Origin: Trichoderma breve
Taxonomy: Eukaryota; Ascomycota; Sordariomycetes; Hypocreales; Hypocreaceae
DNA: 64,000 bases
Reading direction: 5' to 3'
Assembly: GCF_028502605.1 (NCBI RefSeq)
Contig: NC_079237.1
Coordinates: forward strand, 558,001 to 622,000
Made by a program: the position numbers and the translations under genes. Below the pieces are notes generated by a model. The model saw only the letters and a program-made list of their open reading frames with translations. It made no database searches and was not told where the DNA came from. Below, piece after piece: positions 24,001 through 39,828 of the stretch (its first letter is position 1; each line of letters opens with the position of its first letter).

Positions 24001-25860
24001 TACGAACAAAACTGAACCTTTGGCGTAGAATCCGTCTGTATTATTAGGGGTGTCGAAGAATATGGAGCCGATGATGAGAGCCATGACGATTTGGACCACG
24101 GTGGATGCCATTGTTGCGTAGATATCATTCCATATGCGCTGATAGGCTCGTTTGGTATTGAACTTGACTTGCATTGGGATGCTGATGATGTACGGCGACT
24201 TGGGTCGCATTCTCTTAGCCTGCCTCAAGTTCTTCTGTTGGCGGAAATGCGCAAGACTCTCGCCTTGGCGCTCGCCGCCAAATTGCTCTTCGTACCGATC
24301 GAGATCTTTCTGCAGAGCGCGGAACTCAGGCGATTCTAGCCAAAGCCGCTCAAAGTCTTCTGGAGTTCGGGGTACTTTCATCTCCATTCCCTGACGAGCT
24401 TGACGCTCCACCGGGTTGGTAACAGAAGTCAAGAAATCGCCGGTGGTTTGGCGTGGGGGGCAGTACCAGCCCTGTCTCTCGAAATAGGCCTTTGCTTTGC
24501 TCGCTGGTCCAAAGTAGATCTGACGGCCGTCGTATAATACGGTCGCTTTGTCGAAAAGATCGTAGATGGCTTGACTGGCCTGGTAGATGGCAACGGCATT
24601 CGCAAGATTGCCCAGATCAGCAGCATTTCGAAGTGCTTTGACGAATTTGAACGCTGTTGCTGAGTCGAGACCTCGAGTGCTGCGAATCCAGTTAAATAAC
24701 CAATCGCTGAATAGACGAGTGATTTTGGACAAACCTGTTATCCCAAGCCGAAAATGGTGATCCAGCCAGAACCATCTCTGCAATACTGACGCGCTTTCTT
24801 TCACCTCCAGATACGCCGCGAATGAAGTCATCGCCAACTTTGGTATTGTAGGTGTGCGAGAGGCCAAATGCCGCCATGACTACTTTGGCGATATAGCGAC
24901 AGTATTCAGCGCGAGGCATGTTATGGGCTCGGTGGGATGGCGTTCGAACTGAGGCGGCGAATTCAAGGGTCTGCCCAACAGTAAGGTGAGGAAAGTGTCT
25001 GTCGACCTGGGGTTTAAATTAGTATTTAGTTATAAGGAGTTTTCATGCAGGAAACCCGCTTTGATGCTGGATGCGGGACATACCTCTTGATTGTAAATTG
25101 CTTCACCTCTGAATTCCTTCTTCATCTGCTTTTGCGGGATGCCGTTGTAGCTGATGGCCGACTTCTCTCCAATGTTCAGACCATGTAACTCGCCACAAAT
25201 CGATTTCAGGAGCGTGCTACAGCCAGAACCTGGGCGTCCCAGTACAACTAAGAGCTCTCCACTCTTAACGAGTCCATTGAAGTTGTGAAGAATATGCTTT
25301 GGCTCCTTTTTGCCAAAGCTAAAGAACTCTCCAAGCCTCAGTGGTGCGGTGAGAACAGAGCCTACAGTATTTTGAAGCTGAATTGCACTACCAGAACCGA
25401 AAACGTCAAGGTTTCGAAACGAGACACCTATTTGCCGGTCTGCGAGACCCTTTTCGTTGAGTTCGCGGATGAATCGAAGCAACCATTTCGAAAGATCGAA
25501 TTCGCGACGGTCAGGATCAAGAGTGGCATCATACTCGTCAACAGTGCCAAGACCCGTTGATTGACGGCGAGCAGGCGCTGCAACTTGGGATTGCCGGCGA
25601 GAAAGCGCAGTTGCAATTCGTTTGAGCTCGGTCTTGTCCTCTTGCTCCATTGATTCTTCGTCGTATGTATTGGTGCGACTCAGAGCCGAGGGGAAAGTGC
25701 TGGCGTCATTGTCGGAATCTCTCGAGTGTGTTTCGCGTGGGTCTCTCTCTATTGGTGATTTACTCCTCTCATCATCTTCCATGACGGTAGAAAACGGGCG
25801 GTGCGTTGAGATGTCCAAGCCCTCGTCGACAACTTCCTTTCCATCTTCGTGATGAGCCAT
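21071..25860 (-). CDS. PDR/CDR-type (ABCG) multidrug ABC transporter
   Basis: Five exons (25084-25860, 24735-25006, 22878-24679, 21911-22815, 21071-21844) give 1509 aa, the normal PDR length. Order is NBD1-TMD1-NBD2-TMD2. NBD1 has the PDR-type degenerate Walker [13 protein letters not shown], signature [14 protein letters not shown] and [13 protein letters not shown], whose codons are split by the second intron. TMD1 ends with the conserved extracellular and PDR_CDR region ([15 protein letters not shown]). NBD2 has [17 protein letters not shown], the degenerate signature [19 protein letters not shown], Walker [19 protein letters not shown] and HQPSA. TMD2 is hydrophobic through YLFRVKKW. The N-terminus is acidic and Ser-rich and may be phosphorylated. 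It is expected to export drugs or toxic hydrophobics across the plasma membrane, using ATP. A GTG-initiated extension before 25860 is unlikely. Substrates are not predictable. Confidence 0.96.
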
Positions 25861-27502
25861 TGTCACTTGAAGAATGACTTACCATGGACCAAAAGGTACC
25901 AAAAGAAAACGCCAAAAGTAACGAGACGAGAGTTTGTATAAGTAGTCGGTCGATGACATACCATCTATACCTTAAACCGGTGCCATCTTGGCGTAGTCCG
26001 GACCCGGGTTCGCGGAGTCGCAGGCCATGCCTAGGGCCGGCAGCTAGCTAAAACCTTGTATGGAGTCGAGAGCTTGACTGTCTCAGCGCGGTGGTTTCAT
26101 ACCGTGCGCATCTGGAAACAGATGGAAAACCCAATGCCAATGGTAATGCACATAGATTAAACGATTGACATCAGATTGTCATTGATTGTCGGGTTGGCGG
26201 ATTTTACAGAGCCCGCCATGGCAAGCCCGCCGAATTCCCGGGCAAGACGGAGGTTCACCAGTGTTTATTCCGTCATGGCCTCCGTGGGACCGGAGCAGGG
26301 GTGACATGGCAGTCCGTTTGCCCCATCCGCTGCTTGGAAAAGCTGAGCAGAGCGTACGGAGTTCTGTGCGCCGTAGATGCGGAAAAAATCTACGACCATC
26401 GTCATTGTGGATTTTACAGGATGGCGGAGTCTCAAAGCCAATGCTTGGCTAGTGTCTACCGATGACAGACGCGTGCATTGACGGCGGGCTTCACATGATT
26501 CTCGGGCAATCAGTTAAACTACGGCAAGTCTCAGCTGAGAGCTCTCAACTTTTCTCTTCGTACACTGGAGAGAAAGAGAATCTCAGCTAGGCGATTTCCA
26601 GAGATGCAGCCCGTGTGGCTTTCCGATGGTGATGAACGGCGCTGACTCTGTTTGATGTTCAGCTCCCAGCCCAGACCCTTGGATTGGTCCCTTGAGATTG
26701 AGTTTGGGCCTCATCGCGTTGTCGATGCATCCGGCGTGTGGACCCATGTTAGCCGCCGGTCCCCATTCCAACTCTGTAATTGTGTTTGTACGAGTGCCTT
26801 GACGAGTGCCCTTTGCCGCGCGGGCCATCTTGGAATGAACTGATCCAGATCCCAGCTCGTGCTTGGCATTGCACATGCAAACGGTCTCAGCGGTCGGCAT
26901 CCAGGCCGAACAATGGAGTAGTCTAGATTGTCCAAGTACCGAAGGCGCCTCGGATCTCTGGGCCGCGGTACTACTCGTCTGCTGTGCCTCAGTACCATTG
27001 TGGCGAAAATGGCGTCTCGGTATGGCACGAGCGAACACCAAGCCAGTACTCCGTATTTCATTGTGAGAAGTAGCTGCAAAGCCACGAACTGGTGGGGTTT
27101 AGAGGCCATTCGCATGCTCGCACCGCAATCAAATACAACAGTCTTTACATGAGCCTATGAGCAGTTCAGTACGACTACACTGACATTTACAACCATCTAC
27201 AAGTTCACAACTCTTCACAACGCACATGACAACTTCTCTTGATTCAACCGGCATTTGTATTGCATCTCAGCAAAAACGAACCAGATCCGTGTGGCGCCCC
27301 TAATGCTAGCGGACTCGCCGGTTTAGCCCTACCAGGCGGGGGCTGAATTGCGGCGAAGCATCGGGTCCGGGATCTTGACCCCTCCTAAGTTGAATCGCCC
27401 GAGACCCCGATCCTGCACAATGACGATATCCGCAGCTCTGTGGTGGGAATTCGTACAACACAAGTTGCGACGACACACTGTTTATCGAATGTAAAGCAGA
27501 AA
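25861..27502. other. Divergent intergenic region, no gene supported
   Basis: About 1.6 kb between the starts of the ABC transporter and a HET-domain gene, so it probably contains both promoters. Short frames are unconvincing. No element is recognised. Confidence 0.5.
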
Positions 27503-29687
27503 ATGTCGCTCTCTAGTCCCAAGTCCGCACCCGAATCCCGGCCATGCCCGTCGTGCCATCATCCACCAAGTCGCGGCAGACCGACTGCGGCTCTTTCGAG
27601 CCTTGACAGTCTGCTTAAAGGTGCTGAATCTGGCTGTCTTTCTTGCTCAGTCTTAAGTGCTGGCATCAAGAGTGTCATTGGCGATGATGTATCCCCGGAT
27701 ACTCGGTCTCAAGACTCTGGCGAGTGGTTCCGCATGGACATGGGCATGGGGGTTTCGGGCCAGAGTCTCAACTTAACCCTCTTCAAACGCGAGCTGGAAA
27801 TATCCGTATTTGCTCCACCACAATCTAGTGAGATTTCATTCCCTGTGAAGGGCCAATGCAATTATATAGGGGTTAGGGGCTGCACATAGAGTAGATCTAA
27901 GGTTCTGGGGATGCTCTTGGGTAAATTGCACGGTGTGCTATATATCAGTGCTAACACACTTTATTCCGCCAGAAACCCCTGAATTTGAATGCTTATTTCC
28001 AACTATTCCAGTCGGAGATTTAAACCTCCCCAACAGGACAGACTCTGAAGCTAGCCTCGAATGGGTGTTAGAGAAGCTCAGACACTGTGACAACAGCCAC
28101 GAATGCCGCCAGAAGAACTCTGATTCAAAGGGGGCACGGCCACAACGAATTCTCTATATTGGCTCTACGAACAACGATTACGTCCGACTGAAAGCATTTG
28201 ACACTGATGATGTCGCGATACCCAAATATGCTTGTTTAAGCCACTGCTGGGGCGCGTCAAAACCTTCGAGTACCACGACAGCCAATCTTGCTTCACACGA
28301 ACAAGGAATCCCCCGGAGTACACTACCTCCCTTGTTTCAAGATACGATAAAATACGTGCGGAGATTAGGCATCTCTCTGTTGTGGATTGATAGCCTTTGC
28401 ATTATCCAAGATGATAAAGAAGACTGGAGAAAGGAGGCCGCTAAGATGGCATCAGTCTACCAAAACGCATATCTAGTAATCTCCGCATCCAAGTCTTCTG
28501 GTTCTGGAGATAGCTTATTTGGTGAGGTCGACGAACAGCTGAAACCCAGCATCATTCCTGTCCCATCTCTAGGTCAAGGATCCGCTGTATGCTTTCGCAA
28601 GTCATTGACTCATATGCCTGGGTATATGGATCAAAAATTCGCTAAGCCGTCTCCTCTTCCAACATTCAACCGTGGATGGATATTCCAGGAGCGTCTTTTG
28701 TCTTCTAGAATACTTCATTTTGGACCACAAGAGCTCTCGTGGGAATGTCTACAGGAATCTGCCTGCCAGTGCACGGGACATTATGCTCCCTCGGCCACCG
28801 TTGACCCTGTTGATATGGTACATACAATGGCTGCACTCCGAATGCTAAACCCGAAAGCTGTTTTCAACCAAAGTTATTGGCAGAAACTATACGGAACCCA
28901 ACAAGTCAAGGCCTGGCATATGATAGTGGAAGACTATACGAGACTTCATCTTACTTTCGAAACTGATGTTTTCCCAGCGATATCTGGTATTGCTAAAAGG
29001 TTCCAATCTTCGTTAGGATCCGAGTACGTTGCTGGCTTGTGGACAAAATCTCTGATTGACGACCTTGCGTGGCATAAAGAAAACACGACCGGTGACTCCA
29101 CAAAGCAAATCGAATGGCAGCAACGTCCTAAGGCATGGCGAGCTCCGACGTGGTCATGGGGAGCAGTACGAGGTCACGTTGAATTCCTCGATATAGGAAC
29201 CGGTACGAGCGCTTTATGTAAAGTTGAAGAGGTGAAATGCTCTACTTACCAGTCGGATCCAACTGGTGAACTTAAGAATGGCCATCTACTACTGCGTGGC
29301 TATCTCATACCAACATCGATTCAGTATAAAGCATCTGTAAAGCCAAACGAAAGGAAGCCATTTGACTTATTCGAACTCGACATTATGCAAGGTCAGGTGG
29401 GCAATGTGTGGGCAGACTACGACTCGTCAACACCAGGAGATGCCTACATTGCTCCTGGTACAACTGTGAAATGTTTCGTACTTTCCACTAGGCTTGACTC
29501 GGGATCATTGGTTCTTCTTATACTGAAGGAAGCCGGATATGATGAAACGAGATGCTGCGCGGTATGGCAGCGGCTGGGGCTGGTCCAACTGTCAAGGCCA
29601 CCCACCGTCCTCGCAGAAGCGAAAGATTACTGGTTCGACGTGTTCAAAGGACGATTAAGTGACGAAACATTAGTGAAGATTATATAG
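27503..29687 (+). CDS. HET-domain (heterokaryon incompatibility-type) protein
   Basis: Exons 27503-27827 and 27973-29687 (intron GTGAGA...CCAG with a GCTAAC branch) give 679 aa. The HET domain is seen as YACLSHCWGAS, then GISLLWIDSLCIIQDDKEDW and KMASVYQNAYLVISAS, followed by FNRGWIFQERLLS and a WSWG motif late in the protein. That is the usual order in HET proteins that mediate non-self recognition and cell death after fusion. The N-terminal region has a CPSCHHPPSRGRP and GCLSCSVL Cys-rich leader. No partner domain such as NACHT, ankyrin or WD40 is present. Intron placement was chosen because only the 27828 donor restores frame. Incompatibility activity is inferred from the family only. Confidence 0.88.
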
Positions 29688-30810
29688 CGTATTGTCACTT
29701 GTGTGAGATACTTTCATCACACGTTAGTTAACTGTGGGAGTGGGGTCAGTAATGAATGACTTGGCGAAAAGAGTTCACCTTCAATTTGATGATATGGAGC
29801 CCATTCTACTGCATCTAGAGACTTCGCTTGCGAGACTTTCGACTGAAGAATGTTCAGTATCTCACAGAGTATTAGCTACATGAGGCAATTCGGTCTCAAC
29901 AGGTTAGTAAATCTTGAGTCAATTAATTTAGACTTCTAGAGCGGCCAACTGAGATGACTTTCACAAATTATATCTAGATTCGCGCATTTGACTTCCTACA
30001 CAAAGCCTGCTTGTATAATTATTAAACCTTTCTCATGGAAAACTCTAATTCAATCTTTCATCGATACCCTGATGGCCAAAAAATTAGATACGAAAGTGAC
30101 GACTATGAATAGATTGTAAGGGCAGAAGATTGGCAAACCTCAGGCCCAGACAGTCTCCTCAAGACCGATATTGTCCTCCCTTGTATATGAGCACCAAGCT
30201 CGAAAATGCCAATGTTTGACGCAATAAGCCACGAATAGAAAGAGATGTACTCGGTATGTAATATTGCTGATCCATACCGTAAGATGGTAGCAATCACTCT
30301 CAATTGAATCTATATTATAAAACTACAGGTTAAGTAGGCTAGAAACTCCCAGTTCTACATAGCGTTCAAACCGTTAGGCTGCAACAGAGTTATTCCAGTT
30401 AAGCTTAAACGGGACTTTTCGCTAACAACTCGGTGGAAAGCTGGCCAACCTGTGAGAATATCTGTGGCTGTTACAAGTCATCGTTAACATAGCTAATAGG
30501 TTACGCGACGAATACTCTAGTGATACGAAGACATCAAAAGAGGAAAAATCTCGGATTTCACTATCGGTTACTGGATTACAAGATTGGCAGATGGATACAG
30601 ATACCCTGAAGTAAGTTGTGACTATAAAAGTACCTACATACTGCTACCCTATGAGCCATAAGAAGGAATCGGGAAGCTTTTAGGTTCCAAGAGTTGAAAT
30701 TTTATTCCCAATACTTCTGTATAACACTCATAACTCTTTGAGACAGTCACACTCTACCTCCTCTGTGTCGTCTTATGCAAACCTTTGAACATATCGATGA
30801 TTTCAACCTC

Positions 30811-30885
30811 GACGGCTACACATGGAACGGCTAAGCATGGAACGGCTACAAATGGGACGGCTACGTATGGAACGGCTATGCATGG
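30811..30885 (+). repeat. Five exact 15-bp tandem units, coding-like pentapeptide repeat
   Basis: Units start at 30811, 30826, 30841, 30856 and 30871, each of the form RACGGCTAnnnATGG or close to it. In frame with an ATG at 30774 they read [D/N]-G-Y-x-W, with the second unit holding TAA in place of the Tyr codon. The other strand and the +2 frame are also open, so coding meaning is uncertain. Confidence 0.8.
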
Positions 30886-31077
30886 GAATCATTGCGATTG
30901 GCGAAACATTATGCATGGAGATCCTCGGCAAATCTTCACGTATTTGCTATAAGACTGCTTACACTTATGTTTACCCGCAAGTGGATTACACTTCTTCAAA
31001 TTACTCCGCGATAACCATGTGCAGTTATACATACTCCTTTATTTTGACCCTTGTACGATAATCAATAGCCTTGATAT

Positions 31078-31118
31078 CCTGGGGCATTGATCCTGGGGCG
31101 TTGACCCTGGGGTTGCGG
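31078..31118 (+). repeat. Short tandem repeat, 14-bp unit, about three copies
   Basis: CCTGGGGCATTGAT at 31078, CCTGGGGCGTTGAC at 31092 and a decayed third copy CCTGGGGTTGCGG at 31106. No function is apparent. Confidence 0.7.
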
Positions 31119-32985
31119 ACCGTACCTAGCTTTTCTCCACATATTCAGCAATTGTAAAATGAGGTTTATTGCATGGTTTCCCATGGCCTATGCTATCTAT
31201 TCACTGAGTTGCAAGATAGTTGGCCAACATTTCTTTTGCAAGAAACATTAATGCATACACGGCTTATTTACTAATAAGCCAACAGAGTATACCAACTGCG
31301 ACAGTTTTGATTATTATTCTTTTCATGTAAGTTTTATTAATTTTATTCATAAAGGAATATGACAATCAAGAATATAGTGATGCTAGGCATAGCGGGCAAA
31401 TACAACTATCCGTCACCAAAACGCTTAGGCAACTACCGTTATTTGGAATGTTATACCTACTTAGTTGAGCTAGTTGTTTATTAATTCCGCCGGTATAGCG
31501 CCTAGGAGAGATATTCGGGAAGGGCCCCATGTGCTAGAAATATCACGGGGAGGGCCGTGGTTCTTGTCAGAAATTAGTCCCTGTCTGTCGCATGCGCCAT
31601 AGGCTTCTTTTGGAGCTCACGGAGCATCATCTGGCCGACCGCCCCCAAAGCTGCAAGGTAGAAGTGCAAGATGATTTGCAACTGCGTAAATTAGGTCACA
31701 ATGTGCGAGTACTCACATACATTTTGGTGAGATGTAAGAAGGTTCAATATCGATTCTACTCCACGATCATCCTTGTTTAACGTTTTTCGGGAACGGTCCG
31801 AATCACACCTTGGTGGGACTACATCTTGTCGTGCTTGAAGATCTATTATTAGCCCTACTAAATGGTATAGGACTAGACATAATTTGGTCTGATATTTCAA
31901 TAAGGTGAATCTCGAATGACTGCGGTGGTTTTTCAATGTCCAAAGCTCCATTGGTCGAAATAGCCCGATGAAACAACCTTGTTCCGATAAAAGGCAACAA
32001 CACCGAGCTGCAATTTGAGGCTTATGGCAGATCCACAGCATAACAGTAGTCGTCGGTGTCTCGGACAATGGAGATAGGTGGTGAGGACAAAGCATGTAAG
32101 ACAACAGATACAAAAAGTCCCATCGTCAGCTGAATTAATATAAGAGATAAATTGCATGCAAGACAGTTGTTCTGATACAACACAACACGGAAAGCGGCAT
32201 GAATTCGCCTCTGGTGCCAATTTCCAATGGAAAAACATAGAGCCGCCATGGTGAAGCGGTCTGTAAGTATAACCGCCGATGGATACACCACGGTACTGTA
32301 TGACCGCATGACACTATTTTGAGCCTGTGTAAACCCCGAGGCGGAGTTTCAAGTCCATGGAAGAATAAAAGTTCCATCGCAAAGTGTTGCCGAGCGGAGG
32401 GTTTTGGTGCTACCCCATGTTTGTTGGTTACATAACGTGGGACAGGAAATCGCCTATACAAGATAGTGTGGCCCACCGTCTCATGTAGGAGAAAAACTCT
32501 CCGTAGGTTATACTACGTACAAGTCGTCATAATGGACCAATGAGAAGACAAACAAAGGACAATTGGGTTGCATCAGTACGGAGAATTACTCCTTTTCTGT
32601 GTAATGCACGTGCGTAGAACGTTAGGCTGCAAAATCAGTGTGTGATTCCACAACGCTGGGCGTTGATCTAGTGGAGAAATACCACCAAGTGACAAATTAA
32701 CCTGTGAAGAGCCGTGTCTTGTCTTTCAGGCCGGCAATGAGTGAGGCTTACCATGTGCCGGGGACGTTACATGTCGTATGGAGCAGTGGTGGGAAGCTGA
32801 GACTGCTTCCTGTATGGGACAAAAGTGGTAGCAAATGCTGCCCGAGGATTACAGCAACAATCAACTAGTTGGAAGAAGCATAAAAGTAATTGATGAAGAA
32901 TTTGAATTTAAATCATGTATCTGAGTGGCAGTTATGCCCTATCTGTCTTATATATACATTATTGAGAAAGCGTTAAGAACATTAT

Positions 32986-35781
<2,796 letters not shown>

Positions 35782-38323
35782 TGTCTAGATGGAGAGAAGC
35801 AGAGCAGCCAAGATTGTTGGTCTGGTGAGTGAGTTGTGTTTAGTCGTGCCGATCATGTCCATATATATTTTTTTTCTCTTCTCCTTGCTTGCCCACTTTG
35901 TTCTGCTTGCCATGTCCTCGTCCGTCTCTGCCCTTCGCCGTTGTCCTCGCCGAGGTATCCATACAAACGCATGACAAGGGCATGATTGCTGGCCCATTGG
36001 ACTCATGCGGGCTTAAGGCGTCCGTGCCTGGCATCATGCAGCTCGATGTGACACCATCACCCACGACCCTGGGCTGTAAGATTACACGCCAGGCCACCCT
36101 GCGTGGTGCTAGAAGATTGACAAACTCGTGCAGAGATCCCCCCTCGATCTCACCCGAATTCTCCTTCCTAAACCATACCTTTGGCACCGTCACAGCTACA
36201 AACTAACACGCCGTTTCCGTGGCTCTACGGAAAGCGGTTCTCCGTCACTCCGCCACCTCCGCTAAGTGCCGGAATCTGCCAGATTTTTCGGCCGTGGACG
36301 ATGACTTTTCACAAAGACTAAGGGCGGAGATGTGTCCCTACCAGGCAAGTGGGCTCGGCTTTTCCTCCGCTACCCTGATTATCTGCTCTGCTTACCTTAC
36401 CTTGCACCAAGACTATCTTGTCTACGGACTAGAGAGTTACACGGCTCCGTACATACTCGCACCTGTCCCATCTCGTTTTGGCTGTGCGAGGCCAAGCTGG
36501 CTGCCTTGCCGCCTCTTTTTTCTGACCTACCCTGTCAACTGTTTCTGTCCCAAGCCAGGATCAGGTAACCCCTCGCCCTGCATGTTTGGCTCGATGTTAC
36601 GGTGCCAGTCATCGCTCTTATATGCCAGCACGCGGAAAGTTTGCCCGCGCCGGCGGGTGAACCAAGCTGCCGCAGGCCCAATAAGAGCCCGCGGATTACA
36701 TTCAATCACGCAGCACCGCAAATTTTCGTGGCATTGGGTTAGAGAGGGCCTCTTCTCAGCCGGCATTGAGACGCCTATTTTTAGCTTTTGGTGTTGCTTA
36801 ACCGAAAAGCAAGTGCCTATCACATCCTAGTTGCGCCAGAATGGAACGTGCACGATTCCCATTCGAGTATCAAGACCCAGTGAGGTGCCGAGGACAAGGG
36901 GGCTGGAAGGTATAACTTGACTAGCGGTATAGAAAAGGAACAATGGAATTTTGTCGTGGTATCCGTTATGGTGTCATCTGTGCAAACCGTCTCCGAGTTA
37001 TGCATCTTACATTCGCCTGTTCCGAGTCGAATATCTTGTGTGTTTGTACTTTGATAGAAACTCCAACTTTGACATCAATTGACTCGATTGATTCCATCTG
37101 ATCATGTTTGCGGGCGTCGGAATTAAATATCAGCTCATAGTCGTGCAACCGGGCAACATGAATCGTGAAGAAAGCCGGCCGGCTAGCTCGCCCGACTAGC
37201 CGACGAAATCATGCCTTTTGTTTGTTAGTACATTCACGGGAGTTACCACTGAGCCAAGAACTGGAACTCTGTGCATCAATGAAAATGAATGCCGAACCCT
37301 CCGCAGAGCCATTGTGCCATGATCCGCACCCGTTATGTAAATAGACTCCACTGATTGGCCTTTGGGGGCTTGGGGGACGATAATTGCGGATGATGCTAAT
37401 TGACTAATAGCATGATTTATCTCCGACATTTGCGGGTGCACTGAAGAGTTAGGGGGAAATGTACAAGGATCCAATTGGGAAAAGAAAAAGAGAAGACCCA
37501 GATATACTTGCTGTAGTCGTACCGCACACAAAGAGAGCCAAGAGTAAGGCCAAGACCACACAAAGTGACAGCGAAAACAACGCAGGTAAAGATGAAAAGT
37601 TTACGGAGACTTTACGCAGAAATCATCTATATAACACCGAGGTGACAACGAAGCACTATAGGGGCTGAATCCTATATGCAGCTCTGGCAGCTCTCGGCGG
37701 CGCTTAGATATGGTGATGTGATAGCATATGCGACACGTTATTGGCCACACGAGGTGAGATCTACCTGCGTGGGTGCAAATAAGGTTGTCGATTCGATTGC
37801 GCTGGTGCACTTCGCTTCGTATTGACTGTGACATACAACAGCCATACGAAATGATCCTTGATGATGCATACCATAAATTACACTCCACCACGCCTGACAC
37901 CCAACGGCATGGCCAAGAACAAATACTGGCGGTTCCAAAGTAACCAAATTCTTCAAGGTTAAATTAATGTCATGTTAATGGCTCATATTTTAACTAACAA
38001 ATTGTAGTAGACAATCCACTTCTGTCGCTGTATCTATAGAAGAGACGAGGATTAACCCATAGTTTCGTCTATACACAACTGCTTTCTCAATACTTGATAA
38101 CAAATATGCAACCTCAATTCATCTCATCATTGATTCATTAATCTAGTATACAAAAATAGTAAAAGAACAACGAAATTTGACCCCAGATATGCCAGTTCAA
38201 CCCCAACACATATTCCTTGACCACGATAAAGAAAGCCAACATGACGATCTAAACGGAAAAGAAATGCAAATCAAGAAACACGAATAACCAGGAAAAAGTG
38301 AAGCCCATATACTTGAGAAGCCA
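35782..38323. other. Intergenic region, no gene supported
   Basis: About 2.5 kb upstream of katG2, reaching the end of the 2EXR gene. It begins with the pyrimidine-rich katG2 leader and promoter. A 203-codon open frame (36219-36830, +) has no domain and no leader of coding type. A short Lys/Arg-rich frame (37459-37668, +) followed by a GTAAAG donor-like site could be an exon relic. Neither is called as a gene. Confidence 0.45.
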
Positions 38324-39388
38324 CTATAACTCCTCCTCGCACAGAACCTTGACCATCTCATCCAAATCACGGTGTTGAAGCGGCGGTCTGTTCCGCTCAA
38401 ACCGGCCGCGATGCCTCATCATCCAGCCAGCATTAAAACCTGCCTTGATCTGGAGCCAGTGGAGGAAATGGAACACTGTGTTTTGTCTCAAGGCGTCCCA
38501 ATCGCACTCTTCCATGCCTCGCACCTCGACGTATCGCTTGTTAAGGCCCTGGAATACCAATGGCTTTGGCTTCTCTTGTTCGTCGGCAGTGTCGTCCTCG
38601 GAATGCATGAACGTGGCCCATGGCTTGTCTCTCCTCTGAATGTTACGGTCGATGATCCAAATTTGGCAACCAGGGGGCATCTTCCCCTCTGCCACTGCCC
38701 AGAGAGTCCGGATGAAACACCCCCGGGGGCTGTTCTCCAAGTATGGCACGACACTACCAGTTTCCCATGGGATCAACCAATTTGTATCGTATTCTATCGC
38801 CGTATTCGTGAGTTGTGTTACACTCAAACTCCCTGGGAGCCTATAAAAGGGTATTATGTACCATGTACATGGATCCCGAGCCCGGTCTAGCTGTATGCAA
38901 AAGAGATCTTGCGCTGGTGAGACCTTAAACTGACATTCTTCCATATCCCGTGTGAAATGGCAAGAAACAAATTGACTTCTTTTGATTGGTCCCGAATTTG
39001 TATTCATACGTTCGTCAAGTCGTTTATATCGTTTAGTTATGATGTCGCGAGATTCCCAGCACATTGTCCAGAGACCGACATCTTTGACATACGCCGATGG
39101 GTTACCCACAAGCCAATCTTGAGCGGAACTCGGGCTAGCTTGGGATTTGGGTGCCGTAAGATCGAACCCATAGACATCCTCGATATCGAGAGTAGAGTGA
39201 CCCATAATGCGGCCATTTCTTCTGGGGCCCTTGGAAATTGCAAAGAAGTGGGCACCTCTCTGGAAATCTCGAATGGTGGCTTCTTGAATCTTGATTCTGA
39301 GTTCGGGAGGGAGTCGAATGAATGGAAAAGAGGTATCAAGATGGCCCTCGGTACCATCTTTGGTCGAGATGGAAGTATTGTTAGACAT
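38324..39388 (-). CDS. 2EXR-domain protein
   Basis: Single-exon gene of 354 aa started at MSNNTSIST (39388). A 2EXR-type N-terminal motif is clear: FPFIRLPPELRIKIQEATI. The family is common in filamentous fungi, often next to HET or other accessory genes, and its molecular role is not established. The rest is soluble with several Trp-rich stretches (WIIDRNIQRRDKPWATF) and an acidic C-terminus ending CEEEL. No membrane segment or signal peptide is seen, so it is probably intracellular. An in-frame ATG 13 codons upstream is less likely because the motif spacing fits the shorter form. Confidence 0.8.
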   Translation of the reverse strand: MSNNTSISTKDGTEGHLDTSFPFIRLPPELRIKIQEATIRDFQRGAHFFAISKGPRRNGRIMGHSTLDIEDVYGFDLTAPKSQASPSSAQDWLVGNPSAYVKDVGLWTMCWESRDIITKRYKRLDERMNTNSGPIKRSQFVSCHFTRDMEECQFKVSPAQDLFCIQLDRARDPCTWYIIPFYRLPGSLSVTQLTNTAIEYDTNWLIPWETGSVVPYLENSPRGCFIRTLWAVAEGKMPPGCQIWIIDRNIQRRDKPWATFMHSEDDTADEQEKPKPLVFQGLNKRYVEVRGMEECDWDALRQNTVFHFLHWLQIKAGFNAGWMMRHRGRFERNRPPLQHRDLDEMVKVLCEEEL

Positions 39389-39789
39389 TGTCAGATGTAT
39401 TCTATAGGCGTCATTAGTACAAAACAAGTTTATGACGGGAGAGAAACACTAGTAATTAAACAATCACATGAGAAGCACTCACTGGATATCGAGAATAGAA
39501 TAGACAAGTATAGATTGCAAGCGTTGCGGTGCAGTACAATGGGATTTAGGACCTGTCTAAGAAGATTATTAGTACTTTTTCATTGTTCTCATAGGTAGAA
39601 TGCTTCATAATAGTACGTACCTGTACTGAAATAGAGAGTAAAATAATATCCACTGACAACAATGTGTAAGGTAGATGTAAATAAACAGTGAGTAACAGTT
39701 CAAAGATGGCTGGTCTGGGAGAAGTTGAAAGATGGACATCTGAGATTTTCGAAGAACGGTACTCCCGTGGATTTATATACCTAGTAGAT

Positions 39790-39828
39790 ATAATAGAAGC
39801 CTTATACCTTATAATAGAAGCCTTATAC
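39790..39828 (+). repeat. Direct repeat of 18 bp, two copies
   Basis: ATAATAGAAGCCTTATAC occurs at 39790 and again at 39811, separated by CTT, for a 21-bp period. It lies upstream of the 2EXR gene, in its probable promoter. Confidence 0.75.

Larger units (their letters stand above)
29688..32985. other. AT-rich gene-poor stretch, no intact gene
   Basis: About 3.3 kb of AT-rich sequence with many stops in every frame. It contains two short tandem repeats (30811-30885 and 31078-31118). The last part is 3' flank of the catalase-peroxidase. It could be decayed mobile or coding sequence, but no transposase, LTR or terminal repeats are recognised. Confidence 0.5.

Noticed and set aside
29688..32985. 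Decayed transposon in the AT-rich stretch
   Set aside because: No transposase or reverse transcriptase motifs, terminal repeats or target duplications could be found by eye.
36219..36830. 203-codon + strand frame upstream of katG2
   Set aside because: No domain, no splice-linked continuation, irregular composition with many Cys and Ser; probably chance.
37459..37668. Short basic frame with a donor-like GTAAAG
   Set aside because: It could be an exon, but no matching downstream exon or family was found.
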